From positions 6,016,501-6,080,500 of the forward strand of contig OZ018417.1 in assembly GCA_963969595.1 (NCBI GenBank): DNA of 64,000 bases, in the 5' to 3' direction. The stretch is from Neckera pumila (taxonomy: Eukaryota; Streptophyta; Bryopsida; Hypnales; Neckeraceae). Position numbers and translations under genes: made by a program. Shown in pieces: positions 35,950 through 49,511 of this stretch; position 1 is the stretch's first letter, and every line of letters begins with the position of its first letter. The notes beneath the pieces are model-generated. The model made no database searches. It saw only the letters and a list, made by a program, of their open reading frames with translations, and had not been told where the DNA came from.

Positions 35950-37004
35950 TGTCTTCTAGTTCATTTACTTGTTTAGGAAATAAATAGTTTAAAATTATCA
36001 TTACTAAATATTAATGTTAAAAATAATTTTGTTATAGAGAATTAGAATATTTATTCTAAAATTTAATAATATTGTTGTAAATATATCTCCTGCATCATGT
36101 TGATGAACTTCATAAGCTTTTATACATCGCCTACTTTATTTTTGGAGAGTGTTTAATTTAATCTATGGATTTAGGATCACTTTGAGTGGTTGAACTATTG
36201 AATTCTACTTTTACCATATGAATTGAAATGAGCAAAATATAGTGGTTTGTAGAAGTTTTAGCATCTCAGAAACTTAAGTATATTTGTCTAGTATCTCACA
36301 TGATTTTTTAATTCACTTTGAATAAGCTAATTGACCTTAAGTTTATTCATTGATTTCAATTTTGCAATATGCGCTCTATTTTGTTCAATTTTTGTCTTCC
36401 AATTACAAAATGAATAAGAAAGCCCCTTATACCTTAGATGGACCTTGCAACCAAATGAATGTCTATTTGAAAATTGATAGATTGCAACTAATAAATGGAA
36501 ATAATATTCAATATAGCGTTCTTTGTTTCATTCCAAAAATCCAAAAATAATACAAAAATACAAAAATTGTGAAAAAATAATAACATATTTTAACCATAAA
36601 TTAGAGTGATTTAATTCAATGATTAACTTATATATTCTATTCAAAGTCAAATGGGATTCAATATTTCCTATTGAATAATTAATAAAAATTGGCAATTGTG
36701 ATTCAACAAATGATGTAAAATATAAAGGCTTTGGTTTTTTCCCACACAATTTTCAAAAATGAGATCTTAATAGTTTGGGCATTTGTTCAAAAATTATTTT
36801 ATGTCAAACCAAAAATTTTAGTACAATATAGAGTGGGAGTTTTAGATTAACTTACATATTGAGTCAAGTTTTCAACAATACAATTATTTTTTAACTTATT
36901 TATCTTATACATAGAATTTTTTTTTTATTCTAGACATACTATCAATCCTATATATGAAAAAACTTTAAAATACAAGAATGAAATTTTTTACAATGTGTTA
37001 GGGT
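35950..37004. other. AT-rich spacer
   Basis: No gene recognised. The last part runs into the ATCCGGA-rich block. Confidence 0.3.
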
Positions 37005-38540
37005 GTCGTACGCGCAATCTAGCCGTAAGTATCTTTAGCCACAATGTTGTGCTAAAATGACACAAGTTATTGTCCCAGGGAATTCCAGATGTTATTGCAA
37101 ACTAAGGATATCCGGATCTCTTCCAAAACACACCCAAGCAATCCGTCTCATCAATTCACTCTCTTTTGGTTGCTACTACTTTCCGGAATCCAATCCGGAA
37201 TCCAATCCGGAATCCTTCCTTCCTACTTTCCGGAATCCAATCTGGAAGCCAATCCGGAATCCTTCCTTGTCCGGATTCTGGTGTTGCCTAGTCACACTCT
37301 GGTTTTTTGTACCCCTGTTTTACCATCAAGGGGGCCACTGTTGGTCTTTTAGAGGCGTAGGGACTCACCACTCATTGTTCTCCTACAATTCTAACAAACA
37401 CAAATAAAAACACCCAAGTACTCAAAAGGTTGCAGCAAGACGAGAAGATCCAGATCCTCACAGCTTCCGGATGGTAAATCCGGAAAGTAGGTCACTTAGA
37501 AATACTTCACTCTCCCTAACTACAACGACAGATCTCAGAGTCAAGTATAAGTATGGGGGTGTGATCTTTCTAGAGGTTAGATGAATTCTAAGGTTGGCAG
37601 ATCTTCCGGACAGGTGGGAACTTCCTTGGGCAGGCGCTTACCTCCGCACGGCTTGACAACCGGACTCGCTTCCCCGCTACTTAGATCCGGACTACTCTAG
37701 TAGTAATTTAAAGACACAATGCGCAGCTCCAAAGTCAACAATCCAACGACATTACAATAGCACACTCCCGACTTAGACCGTATTCTCCTAAATCCGGATT
37801 CCTCTTCACCCGTCCTTTCCTTCCAACACCCAGACTACAAGTCCACGCAATCCAGATACACTGATAAAGCCAAACTGCATACCCGAGGGCTTAGATTTCA
37901 AAAAGGGAATGAAATACAATTTGAATATCAACTAGGAGGGAATGAGGGGCAACTAACTTGCCCGCCCTTAAAAACCCAAATCAAAACCAAAGTCAACACC
38001 CTAAAAGCCAAAAAGCAGCTCCGGGAATCCGGACAGCCAATTAGAGAACCATCCGAGACAACCGGAAAGTCCAGGCCTCAGCTATTCCTAAAAATCCGGA
38101 ATCCAGAATCCGGGCCCCACGCATGGAAAACCCATTCCGGATTCAAATTCAAATCCTAAGTAAAAACAACCTAACTAATTACTTCGCCTTTTGCGCCTTC
38201 TTCACACTGCTTCCGCCTTGGCAAATGTTGCTGCATATTGGTGAAGTCTTTTGAATGGGTACTGACTAGATTAGTCAAGGCTCTCATCCAATCAACTGGA
38301 AATGTTTCCAAACTCCGAACTTGTCTTCAACAAGGTTCCCTTCATTCGGAACTCTCCCAATTACCAAATCCGGATTCCATCCGGATTCCATAGCAATCCG
38401 GATTCTATCTGGATTCTATCCGGATTCCATACCAATTCGGATTGCATATCGGTGAAGGATCCGGATTCCGGATCCTTCTTCCATGTAATGGAATAGCACT
38501 GGTAACAATCTTGAGTAATCCGGAAATTACTATTCTACAG
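37005..38540. repeat. ATCCGGA-rich block, possibly LTR-like
   Basis: About 1.5 kb of more GC-rich DNA with more than 20 copies of TCCGGA or ATCCGGATT, clustered at 37183-37275 and 38368-38485. ORFs across it only reflect the repeats. It may be a solo LTR or non-autonomous element. I found no matching ends. Confidence 0.45.
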
Positions 38541-39480
38541 GTTTCTATAACTAAACCAGATTCTCTATGTTTTACCAAAATAATTGAAAACTTTGACTCT
38601 ATCCTAATCCTATTCTAATCTATTTCTACAATTTTGAGTTTGCATACTTTGACACAGGGTCATTGCAAGAAACACTTGTTCTAGTCTATTTGTAGTATTT
38701 TTTAAATTCTATAAATTGGTACTATTAATACTATGATTACATGTGAGTATTATTTCATGGTTGAATTGAGAAATTTAAAGTATCCAATCATTCCTTGATT
38801 TTCAACAATTTTGGCATTTGTCTCTTTTCTGTTTGTCTATGAAAACAAATGATATTCACTTTTTGTACTTTTTTTATTTCCATAATTTTTTTGGACAATA
38901 TTGATGAATACTTTATAGTACTTAGAATTGCATTCCAATACTTTTTGGCAAAATCTTCATTGAAACAAAGTCCCCAATTGAAAAAAGTTGAAAAATTAGG
39001 ACTACTATTGAAGAAAAAAATATGTGGCCACTATTGAGTACTATTAGGAAGAGCATGTGACAAGTGAAAGTCAAATTTGCAACCATTCATGAACCCCTAG
39101 AACCCTTGGCTTCAAGACTTCTTCAAGCAATAATTTAAAGTATTTGAAATGCTATTTTTTAGAACCTTATACAAAAAAGGTGATAAGGTCATGAGATAGG
39201 CTATAATTTTTGTAAAAATGTATTCAAAAGTTACCACTGTCAAGTTGTAACTCTGTGAGCTCCCTATTTGTCACTTAAGACTCATTGGTTTTTGTTTTTT
39301 TATTTCATAAGTTTGCATATAGTTTTATATGCAAAAAGCCCTCAAGAAAGTGTAAAACTAAAATAGACATGCCATGTGCCAATATAGGATTTGGTCCTTT
39401 ATAGGTTGTTTTCCCCCAAATAAATCCAATTTCCACTTGTAAATAGGTTAGAACCCAGAATTTCATGTAAATAGTAGGGT
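38541..39480. other. AT-rich spacer
   Basis: Nothing recognised. Confidence 0.3.
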
Positions 39481-40051
39481 TTAACCCTTAAAAGACCATG
39501 ACTGCATTTTGAACTACAAATGAACAAAAACAAATCCTAAATTCACCAAAATGCGTTTTTTCATCCATCAATTTTATTTGAAGATCTTTATATTAGTTCT
39601 TTAACAATTGAAAGGTTCAGATTATGAAGATTTTACTTTGCAAATATTCTATAATTCAAAAGGTATTGAGCGATCTAGCCTAAAAAAGTTTTTTTTTCAG
39701 TTCAAAAAATGACCCTTCAAAAATGACTTGAATCAAAAAATCAAATAAAAATCTACAAAAATAACTATAATTAGAACTCAATATTTTGAACTTATAGGAA
39801 AATCAATCTCTTAAAAATCATAAATATGCAGTCTAAAATTGATTTTACAAAGAATTTCTAATTTTTGGCTTCAAATTGTATTGAAAAATATTTGTATATA
39901 TTTATGTTGATCAATAGGGATGTGATCTATAAATAGAATTTTGTAATTATAATTTGAGAGTCATCATTAAAATATTCTTCTAAGTTGCTTTTTATAATAG
40001 ATCTTCACAAGTTTAGCAATCTAGACACCCCTCTGATCCTTTATGAGTTAA
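39481..40051 (+). mobile_element. TTAA-flanked element, F type, copy 1
   Basis: Runs TTAA-CCCTTAAAAGACCATG ... GATCCTTTATGAG-TTAA, 571 bp. Collinear with 50691-51255 through CACCAAAATGCGTTTTT, TATATTAGTTCTTTAAC and TGACTTGAATCAAAAAATCA. No ORF. Confidence 0.65.
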
Positions 40052-40855
40052 AGTTAATATGGCTTGAATTGCCAAACCTACAATGCAAGTAACATCTTAT
40101 GGCTAAAATTAGTTTGAGGGAATATTATTGAGGTCCTAAGTCCATTGTCAAAGAGTGGTTTCACTTTCTCTATTGTATTGATAAAATAGTAGAATCTTCG
40201 ATTGTTAGCTCACATGAGTTATCACCTTAAGACGGACACCTAGAAGAATATATGGATGGAATATAATATTTTTAGAATAGGAATTACCTTTGAAGTTCAA
40301 TGGCAAAATCGGTTTACCAAGATTTTCTCCAATAAAGAATATTCTCTAGTTGCATGAATTAAAAGGATAAGGCAGAATTTGATTCTCCTATGATTTTTTT
40401 GCAAAATAAAAATATGAGCTTGCACATCTTTTGTGGACTTCTACATGAGGTTCCATAAAAAGTTTCAAAATTTTTTGACTTGCAGAAGATGCTCTTCCGA
40501 ACACTCAAACGCCAAAATCTATGATGGAAAATTCTTTGAAATGATTAAAGTTGCGGTAAAATCTCAATAAAAATTAGACTAGCTTTTTTTATGCTAATAA
40601 AATGCTCCAAGAAGTTTAAAAACATTCCAATAGCCAAAAGTACCCGAATCGGCAAGATTCCTCAACAATTGGCAAATTTAAGTTGACTGGCATATAGGAA
40701 GCATACAAAATCGCAATGCGGTCATAGTCAAGGTCTTTTTTTACTCCCTCATACCTACTAAAGAACCTAGGCTAGTTGTTTTTCTTAGAAAAGTCAAACT
40801 CCAAGAATTGGATTTTTTACCCCTTTTTGGTGTTTAGTTAGCAACGGTGCTTGTA
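40052..40855. other. spacer, nothing recognised
   Basis: AT-rich and non-coding. Confidence 0.3.
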
Positions 40856-41082
40856 TGTGAACCCAAAAATGCAAGCTTATGAGCATGGAGCCTACAATAT
40901 AGGTACCTAATATATAGATATTATACACTATAGAAGATGTATGTATCATAAACACCTATAATATGGAAAAATTAGTAACATATATATCCTATAATCATAG
41001 ACGCTTTCTATAGTATATACACCTATAACATAGGTGTGTAGTATTCTAGGCTCACACTCTCATGCTCACGTAATAGCAACCC
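40856..41082. mobile_element. MITE family D, short complete copy
   Basis: A 227-bp element with inverted ends GGTGCTTGTATGTGAAC and (other strand) GGGTTGCTATTACGTGAGC, and a TATAGGTGT-rich interior. Same family as 21608-22164. Confidence 0.6.
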
Positions 41083-42240
41083 TTTCTGAAGCCAATGGCA
41101 CATTCATTTTGCAATTTGGAATTGATCTCCAAAAGTTAGAGTTCTGGACCAACCTAGAAATAAAAAAGAAAAAGAGATTAGGACGATAATCCTAATTTAT
41201 AAGCTTACCAGGAGGAAAAGTGGAGGGGCAAGTTCCCATGGCAGTGTATACAATGGGGCTCATTTCTCTCTCACAAATACCCTTTCTAGCCATTATTTTA
41301 GCTTTGTAAGACGTTGGTCCATTTAGTTGGACTTTTTGACCATTTAGAGGCCAAAGTTGCAAATGTGAATTTTTAGAGTTTTTCAAGCTCCTTTTTTGAT
41401 ATTTTTTCAAGCTTTGAAGGACTTTGGGGTCCCTTTGAATCTTATTCACTCTTGTTGGTCTTGTTATACCTTATTTTCTAACTTATTGAAGTTGTATAGA
41501 AATTGTGGTTGAGTATTTCTTATACTTGTATTAATCTTAGAGCTTATCCCCACTCTATCTTTGGCAATGTTGCTTTGGGGGTGCCTCTAGGGCATGTTTT
41601 TTGTGTGAAGTTTGAAATACTAACTCCTTTGTGCACTAACTTGTGAGTAGAAGTTTAGTCTTTTTTTGGTAATAATACCTTGTACTAACTAGAGTGTAAC
41701 AAGTTCCTTGGTGTTTTGTGTTGGTATTTGTCTAGCCAACTTGTTTAATTTGTTATAAGTTTCATTTGGAACAACAAAGCTTTGACTTCAAGATCCACAG
41801 ACCTCCAAGTGACTTTAAGAAGTAGTTGTAAGACGGCAAAGCTTTGACTATAGAACCCGTAGAAGTCTTAAAATTTCTCCAAAAATTTCTTATACGGCAA
41901 AGCTTTGGTTCAATATAGTATTTTGGTGACAATAGAATTTGTCACCAAAATAGAAGCTTTGGTTGCCAAGATCCTAGGAACCTCACACCAAAATTGCAAC
42001 TACGTAGTCTTTTCCCAACTCCAAGGATTTTCCGATTTCAGAGTTCGTCTAATAACAATTTGCCCCAGAGGTCCATCCAATAACAAGCTGCCATGTGGCA
42101 GGAGCCTACAAAAAAGGAGGGACCGGCCATCACTACCAGTTTGTGCAGTGAGGCCTATCGGGATGCTGTGCATTGCCGTTCAAGAGGCTGATGTGTATTG
42201 CTTGTTCAAAGATTGCTGAACAGTCTACCAGTACGACTTG
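41083..42240. other. spacer with a short hairpin and unrecognised ORF
   Basis: A near-perfect hairpin at about 41918-41951 (arms ATTTTGGTGACAA / TTGTCACCAAAAT). AAAGCTTTGRYT recurs four times upstream of it. A 104-codon plus-strand ORF at 41905-42219 has no known domain and probably is not a gene. Confidence 0.35.
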
Positions 42241-43673
42241 GCCACCCTCATCAAAATTTATAAGTAGAACTAGTCTTTAAAAAAAGTGTAAATAGAAAAG
42301 GAAGGTAGGGGAAGTAGGAAGAGACAACTCTCAATGCAAAAATTCAAAATAGTAGAAGGAGTCTAGGATTTCAAAGTAAAAGAAGAGACACTTAGAACAC
42401 ATTGCACTTTCAATTAGGTAGGAATTCCAATTCCAATTGCAAATAGGAGGAAGGAAGAGGCAATAGGATTTTAAAACACAAGGTTGAGAAGTTGATAGGA
42501 TGAGGTAAAAATCTTTAAAAACACCATTTAGACCATTAGAAAGAAGATAGAGTAATAATTGACTTGGATAGGGATTAAGAATTTTCAAAGATCAACTATT
42601 ATTTGATAATTTGAAGCATCAGTTTTTAATTTTATCAAGAGTCAACTACTAGAATAAATTAATGAATGGAAAATAGTATTAGAAGAAACAAAGAAGTAGG
42701 AAAGAAAAGAAGGTAGTTAGAGTTCAAAAGCTTATATTAAAACCTTTTTTTCAAGCATTAAGCAAAATTATAAGATAAGATCAAAACATGGTGGATTGGG
42801 AGTACCTTGAAAAGTCCTCTACAACATGGCAGATGACATCCAACTTGAGGTGAGTTACTAATTACTTCATCTAAAGTCTTTTGAATTTTGTTAATTAGCT
42901 ATTATTAACTTTTAGCCAAATTCCAAGTCTAAATCAAAATGTTAAAATTAGATTTCTTTCCAAATTTATGTGTAAAAGTTTGTACATTAGATCCAAAGGT
43001 TTTCAAAAACATATAACATTTTGGATTTGAAGTCAAAATGAAGAATATATAGAAGGATGAACTTTGGTCACTATATTGGATGAAAAACATCTAAGAGTAG
43101 CCAAAAGGAACAAGATTAGAAAACTTGAAATGAAATATAGCTCAAAACTCAAAAGTGAAACTAAAAATTAGTTTTGAAATTTAGGTTAGTAGTAATTAGC
43201 GAATGAAATTTTAAGTATGGATTAGTGGTCAATCTCAATCCATCAATTATTTTTTATAAGAGAGGTCAAATTTAGAGTAAGATGACATTTTAGAAAGCTC
43301 AAATCATCCTCTTCAAGGAACAACCCTAAAAACTCTAAAAATAATAGCTGACCAGAAGTCATTTGAAGCACTAAAAGAAAGGAATAATTAGAACAACTTA
43401 ACTTTGATAAAAGCAGAGCTTAGTGCTAGAATAATGAAGTAGAAACTCCAAGCAACTCAAAAGTGGTTCAAACTTAGGAAAAGACTAAAAAACCTACAAG
43501 AAAACAAAGAATGAGGTTTAGATTAGAAATGGATGAAGTCAAACAAAATTAGTCCAAGCAAGTCCAAACTTAGAACTTAATAAGGGTCTAATCACCTAGA
43601 ATTAGGGTTCCAAACTCAAAGTTAATGAAATAGAGAACAAGTCTAGAAATGTGGATGAAATTTAGATAGCTTC
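42241..43673 (+). other. purine-rich non-coding segment
   Basis: The plus strand is strikingly rich in A and G over about 1.4 kb, with all frames closed. No repeat family recognised. Confidence 0.4.
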
Positions 43674-44876
43674 TTAATCCCTAAAGTTTCATGACTATGT
43701 AATCACCAAAAATGCTCCAAAACTGCCATTTCTAATACAACTACCAAATTTTTGGAAAAAAACAATTTTTAACACATATAACCGTAGGATCTTGTAGTAT
43801 GATATTTTGAAAACATGTGGTAAAAATTTCAGAAAATTCCGCCAAATGGATCATAAGATATAAGGTGGGTACATCCAAATGCGCCCCTGACCTTAAACCG
43901 CCATCAATATACTCTGTACATCTCCAAAATCAGATTTGTACCTATGTGGAAGAAACGCTTTTAGAACCAAACTTTGTTCCTTAATAACTTTTGCATACAA
44001 TATCCAAATGCTATGTTCTTTAGTGCGTTGGAACCTCCTTTCACTTGTCAATAAGACAATATGAGAATTTGACTAGTCTAGTAATAGTAACTAGGCACAA
44101 TACCAATTTGTGGCGGTTTTGGCTGTACCCACCTTAAGCATTCAAAATCTTGAAAACCATTTTTTTAATCCTGCAAAAAACCGGGCAGCTGCACTTTGCA
44201 AGCTCACTTTTCAATGAAAAATTTTCAATAAAGGTGGTGCTTCTTTGAATTCAGTTTCCTAAACAAGATGTCTATATGCTTGAAAAATTTTACATCATTT
44301 GGAATTGTACAACATATAGGAAAAAAATAGTAAGTAGAAAGAAGTAGAAAATGATTCAAAATACTAAATTGTTAAAAATTTAATTACGGAATTTAAAAAT
44401 GCCAATCCCAACGGTTGTAATGTTGTAATAATCAATCAACATCCTAGGATTTTTTTTCTCAAAAATGTTGAAAATTGAGTTAAATAAACGACTTTAAATT
44501 TTTTTTTAGAGTAGACAATCCATATTTGCCTGCAAATCAAAAACCCCTATAACTTTTGACTCATTGATTGAAATGGAATGACTCAAAGCTTTTTAAGTAT
44601 ATATAAATGTAGAAAATCAGTTTGAAAAAAATGATTTCTAGAAAAAATAATTTTTTGTGATCTGCTTAAACTGCCTAGTTACAAAAAAAAGTAACATACT
44701 AGGTCACAACTTTTGACTCGTATTTTGAAATGTCCTGAAACTTGGTGCACATGAAGATATTCCTTGTCCCCACCTTCTATTAAAATTTCAGCCTCAAATA
44801 TGGATATCTCTAGTCACATGTACCTGCCCAAAATTTCTATACAGCCAAAAAATGCATGTTGTCTTTTAGGGGTTAA
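43674..44876 (+). mobile_element. TTAA-flanked element, A type, carrying a nested MITE
   Basis: Runs TTAA-TCCCTAAAGTTTCATG ... TCTTTTAGGGG-TTAA. Without the nested 272-bp MITE it is about 930 bp, like the other A copies. The block ACCGTAGGATCTTGTAG lies about 112 bp inside the left end. Confidence 0.75.
43863..44134. mobile_element. MITE with AGGTGGGTACA ends and TA target duplication
   Basis: Perfect 11-bp ends AGGTGGGTACA / TGTACCCACCT. Related A-type copies read GATATTAGCATT or GATATAAGCATT across the site, so removing the MITE plus one TA restores the host element. A TA or TAA duplication fits mariner or Harbinger; I cannot tell which. Confidence 0.75.
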
Positions 44877-45325
44877 AGGCTAAACTTCATCCACGTGTTC
44901 ATCCGTTGATATCTTTTGCTACGAAGGTTGGATAGGGTTGTGTTTTATATTTTGGAAATGGCATCAGATTTTCTAACATTTAGGATTGCTAAATTTAGAT
45001 TGTAACTATCTCCATCTCAAAATCACCGTGGCCTAACTAGCTTGTACTAGTTAGAATAGATCAAAGTTGCAAATTGTCATATTTCTTTGATTTTTTTTCA
45101 AGTTGTAGATGTTTAGGAACTTTGATTAAATCCTTTGCTTGGAAGGCACAGTTGATTGACGCTAGGCACTTATAGGTTAAAAAAACCAACCCTAACCACT
45201 AGAATCCAATTGTGCTTGATTATTTATCAAGGGCGGGTAAATATGCGCTCACAAACTCTTAAAAACAGGTAGTCAAAAGTACAAATCCCCTCCAAATGTC
45301 AAGTGCACAAAACCTTCAAGATTGT
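44877..45325. other. spacer
   Basis: Nothing recognised. Confidence 0.3.
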
Positions 45326-46301
45326 TATTTCCAACCCCAAATGATCTTTCAAGTTGGACAAAGTATTCAGGATTGAGACTGAAAAATAATGTTATTTCAA
45401 TCAATTTAGAATTGTAAGTAGAATTTCGTACACTCCTTTTGTCTTGAAACTTTGAAGAATTTCAAAACCCTTTTCAAATCGTATGTATTTTAGTAATGAA
45501 AAGGGGAATTTGAATTATGATATTTTCAAGGATCATTATTAGGTATTTAATTGTTGAGTGTAAAGTTGTTACTTTTGGAGTATTTAGTACGGACCCCAGA
45601 CCATATGTGGCACCTCTCCAAAAGTCCCAAAGCTTCATCTCCTTCAATTGGAGAACACTTGATGAGATACAAAAATTAAGGATGACTCCATTCATCAACT
45701 AACCTTTGTGTTATACATACAATGTAGAACCTCAATTGTTTGCACACACAATGTTGATTGCTTCCATAGTCATTTACCATTGTAGACGCTCCTGGAATCC
45801 ATTACAAAAAATTTCAGACCATTTCAGGGCCATTGGAAGTTGACATGCCATGCTATTGTTTTCATGGCCTGTCAACTTCCAAACTGCTTTTGGTGAGCAG
45901 TCAAAGTCTCTGATTGCTCGTTGGAGCAGTCAATTTCGGCAGAATTTTTTATTTTTATTTTTTTTATTTTTTATTTTTTTGTTTTTAAATATTTTCTTAA
46001 GATTAAATATTTTATTTTATTTTATTTTAATAAATTTTTATTTGGAATTTTTTATTCCTGCGCCACTATTGCTGCAGTTTCAGCAAGGCGAAAAGCCGAA
46101 AATAGGGGAAAAACGAGTTTTTTTGCAAAATAAAAGCAAATTTCAGGATACCTCGGAGGGCTATAAAGCAACCCTTTAGAGGTCTGAAATTTCCTCTAAT
46201 GGCCACTGGCCTTTTTATTCTACATTGCAACAACTGTAAAAACATTTTGGGACAAATAAGTTAAGAACAACTGTAAGATCATTTTTAGAATGGAAGGAGT
46301 A
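45326..46301. mobile_element. Stowaway-like element, large, with nested insertion
   Basis: The left end TATTTCCAACCCCAAATG is eroded. The right end reads on the other strand as TACTCCTTCCATTCTAAAAA. The first 150 bp match the element at 5161-5454 (AATAATGTTATTTC, GTACACTC, TTTTGTCTTG). It encloses the element 45792-46210. Confidence 0.6.
45792..46210. mobile_element. MITE family C, nested in a Stowaway-like element
   Basis: Inverted ends: GGAATCCATTACAAAAAATT on the left and, on the other strand, GGCCATTAGAGGAAATTTCA on the right; both run into TTTCAGACC. An internal hairpin at 45834-45881 has arms TTGGAAGTTGACA. A related right end lies near 32860-32893. Confidence 0.55.
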
Positions 46302-47805
46302 TTATTCTCTAGTCTTTTTACTTATGAAAAAAACAAAAAATATAGTAGATCATTATTTGTTTGAGCAACCATGATAAAAGTTTCATGGCAATCCAAATAG
46401 AACTCCAAAAGTTATATACATGAAGTCAATTGGAAGAGAACGTGTGATGCAAAATTATACAAGTGTTTTTATAATAGCTTGTCTATGTTCAACACAAGTT
46501 TTTATAAATGTTCTATATATAGTCACATATAGTTAGAAAAGTTGCACAAGCAAGAAAAATTACATATCAATTTAGCTTTTTGTTATAATAATTACAAAGC
46601 TCTAAAAAGCAGTTTAGGGTTGAAGGATTTTTTGTTTGGGTCAAGATTTTGCAACATTGAATGACAATGGCTATAAAGTATGCTCACTTAGATAACCTTG
46701 ACTAATTACTATTGATCATAGGTAGTAATTATTATTGAATATAAATTTTTTTTATTACATCTTATATGCAAATAAAGTGAATTATGAAACAATTTAGCAT
46801 GCATTATTTTGAAACACTATATGAATAAGTTCTAGATTATAAAGTATTACATCTAGAAGTACTAGAAAACAACACTAGACCATCATAGAGTCTCATGTTT
46901 TGATTGTGGACATCTTGTATATTTGATATATAAGCTTTTGTGATGCTTTTTGCAATTGGTACAAATATAGGATTGCATTTTGGGCAATATTAATTATAGG
47001 TGTATGTATCTATTACAACTAATGTGACAATAATGCGTCAAAGGGCTTTTCCAACGTAAATTATGTTTGCCTTAAGGACAATTGATTGACCTTCTTTCAC
47101 ACTAGAAGCAAATCTATATAATTGTTCTTTAAAAAAATTTAAATGCATAATTTAACACTTTTTTTTCAAAAACACTATATACAACATTTCAGAAAGGTTC
47201 TTTGCCACTGAAAGTAATCACATATTAGATATTTGAGCATTTGATTCTTATATATGCTAACTGACAAATGACTTTCACCAAGATTACTTTAAAACATACA
47301 ACTTCTATTTGAAATGAAGAGATTTTATGAGAGTAATTATATTAATGGCAATGCATTTATGATCACAATTATATGATTAACAATCATCTCCCACATTTGA
47401 TCAGTTTTGAAGCTGATAGTTGTAAGAAAATGTACACAAATGTGCACAAAATTTTGAGACAACTTTTACTTGTATTTTGCAATACTTTATCGTATTTGTT
47501 GCTTACAACTTATGTGCAAATTATTCCACCATAGTAGTCTTCAAGATCATTAGGAAAAGAATGGACCCTCAAAAAATTGTCTAAAGAGCCTCTCTATAAT
47601 TTATTAAAATATACTTCTCAAAAAAATGGTGAAACTTTTCTTCTATATATATTCCTTCATCCTCATAATTTTGGCATATTTTAGGTGGGTCACATCCATT
47701 AGCTTAGAAAATGTATACAATACTCTAAATTTGAAAATGCACTCTTATTTTACTCAACTAAATAATACAAAGAATTCTTTATCTAGTTGGTTGAAAATTT
47801 TGGAC
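46302..47805. other. AT-rich spacer
   Basis: No gene or repeat end recognised over about 1.5 kb. Confidence 0.3.
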
Positions 47806-48734
47806 AATCCCCTAAAGTCCTATGACATGTTTTCAGTAAATAAAAACCACTCAAAATTGCCATTTCTATTGCAAAGAGCAAAAAAATTTAAAAATTGTTT
47901 TATTTTTGCATGTCTTACCATAGGATCTTGCACTAGATTGTTGTAAGAATGTGTAGAAAAAATGATATAAACTTTGACTATAAAAATTGCAAGCTATATG
48001 CGTTTGAAGTGAAGAAAATGCATTTTTTCCACCTTGCATAACTAGTATATCTATATATGATACTTTGAATCTTCTTCGCTTAAAGTTTTTGTACTATTGA
48101 CTTTGAAGTTCTAGTTTTTGAAGTTGAAGAATTGAGTTGACAATCTTTGAAAAAAATTAAAAATAAAAACACTTAATTTTTAAGCATTAAAAAATTAATA
48201 AAAAGAAACAAGTTCAAGATTGAGGGAAAAACTAAACTATTAATAGCTCTAAGATGGAATTAAAATACACAAATCTCAATAGTGAAAGCAAGATATTCTT
48301 AACCTTTTGAAACTATTGTATCTTGAAAAATCATAAAAAATTTAGTTCATAAATGAATCCTACAAGTCTATTTTGTTTTTTTGTAATGATGCTTTGATTG
48401 CCCGTAAAAGAAGATTGTCCATAATGTTCACATTACTAATCTAAATGGAGTGATTTAAAGCTTTCTATATAAATAAAAATACATTCTATGAGAAAAGAAT
48501 TATAGAAGTTTAAGTTCATGTGGGATGTTTTGCTCATTGAATTAAAATTTGGGCTTAGTGTGCCATGACTTTTGTTCTCGGGCACTAATTGAAATGCAAA
48601 TTATATTCCATAAAAGCTCATGTATTTTTCTATCTTCACAAAAAGTTTCAAAAAATCCCAATGAATATTGAGACTGTAGGCTTTTCCAAAATCCATTTTG
48701 TCCCCTAAGGGGACAATGGAACTTTAGGGGTTAA
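47806..48734 (+). mobile_element. TTAA-type element, G type
   Basis: Left edge CAAT-CCCCTAAAGTCC (TTAA drifted), right edge GAACTTTAGGGG-TTAA. ACCATAGGATCTTGCAC lies about 112 bp inside the left end, and the palindrome GTCCCCTAAGGGGAC lies just inside the right end. Collinear with 59531-60515. Confidence 0.7.
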
Positions 48735-49059
48735 TAGTACTTGTACTAAAGTTTCAATATAACTATGGTTATTATGTACTATATGATAGTGCTCACTAAC
48801 GTTCATCATGGAATGCACCAGATTTACAAAGTTTTTTTAATAAAGCAACTGGTACATAGAACAATTTAATAGAATAAAAGATTATGACAAGCTTTGAGAA
48901 ACTCATACAAGATTGCCACATAGATGTATTATAGAAATTGTACTTATCAGAGGTCATATAGACTTCACAATATAGCCTTGTTTGTCAACTGTTTGGCTTA
49001 ATTTCCCAAAGAAACTTCATATTGTTACAATAACTAGTGTAGCCCTATGTCGATGCCAC
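48735..49059. other. spacer
   Basis: Nothing recognised. Confidence 0.3.
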
Positions 49060-49360
49060 AGCCAAAACAAAAGCAAAGTAATTTTCTAATTATTAAAGTC
49101 ATAATAAAAACTTTGAAATTCAATTACTTTTACACAGTAGGTCCAAATGCCACAAAACCAAGCCCATGCACCCCTCTTCACCAAGCCCTTTCCAATGGTA
49201 CCAAGATTGCCACCAAAATCAAAGTAAAAGTATTTTTCTAATTTTTTGATTCCATAAATACTTTGAAATTCAATAACTTTTGCACCGTAGGTCCAAACGC
49301 CACGAAACCAAGCCCGCGCACCCCTCCTTGCCGAGAGCTTTTTGACGGTACCAAGCACAT
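49060..49360. repeat. direct tandem duplication, 150-bp unit
   Basis: Two copies spaced 150 bp apart, sharing ACTTTGAAATTCAAT, GTAGGTCCAAA and CCAAGCCC. ORFs on both strands only follow the duplication. Confidence 0.65.
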
Positions 49361-49511
49361 GGCTGGGGGACGCACGATCCAAGAGATCTCAACGTAACAA
49401 ACAAACAAACAACCAAACTTAAGGTATAAATAATATATTTTAAAGATAAGGTGAAGAAAACCTCAATCTTGTCAATACAATTGTTAGAGCCTCATCTCAT
49501 ATCTGAAGTTG

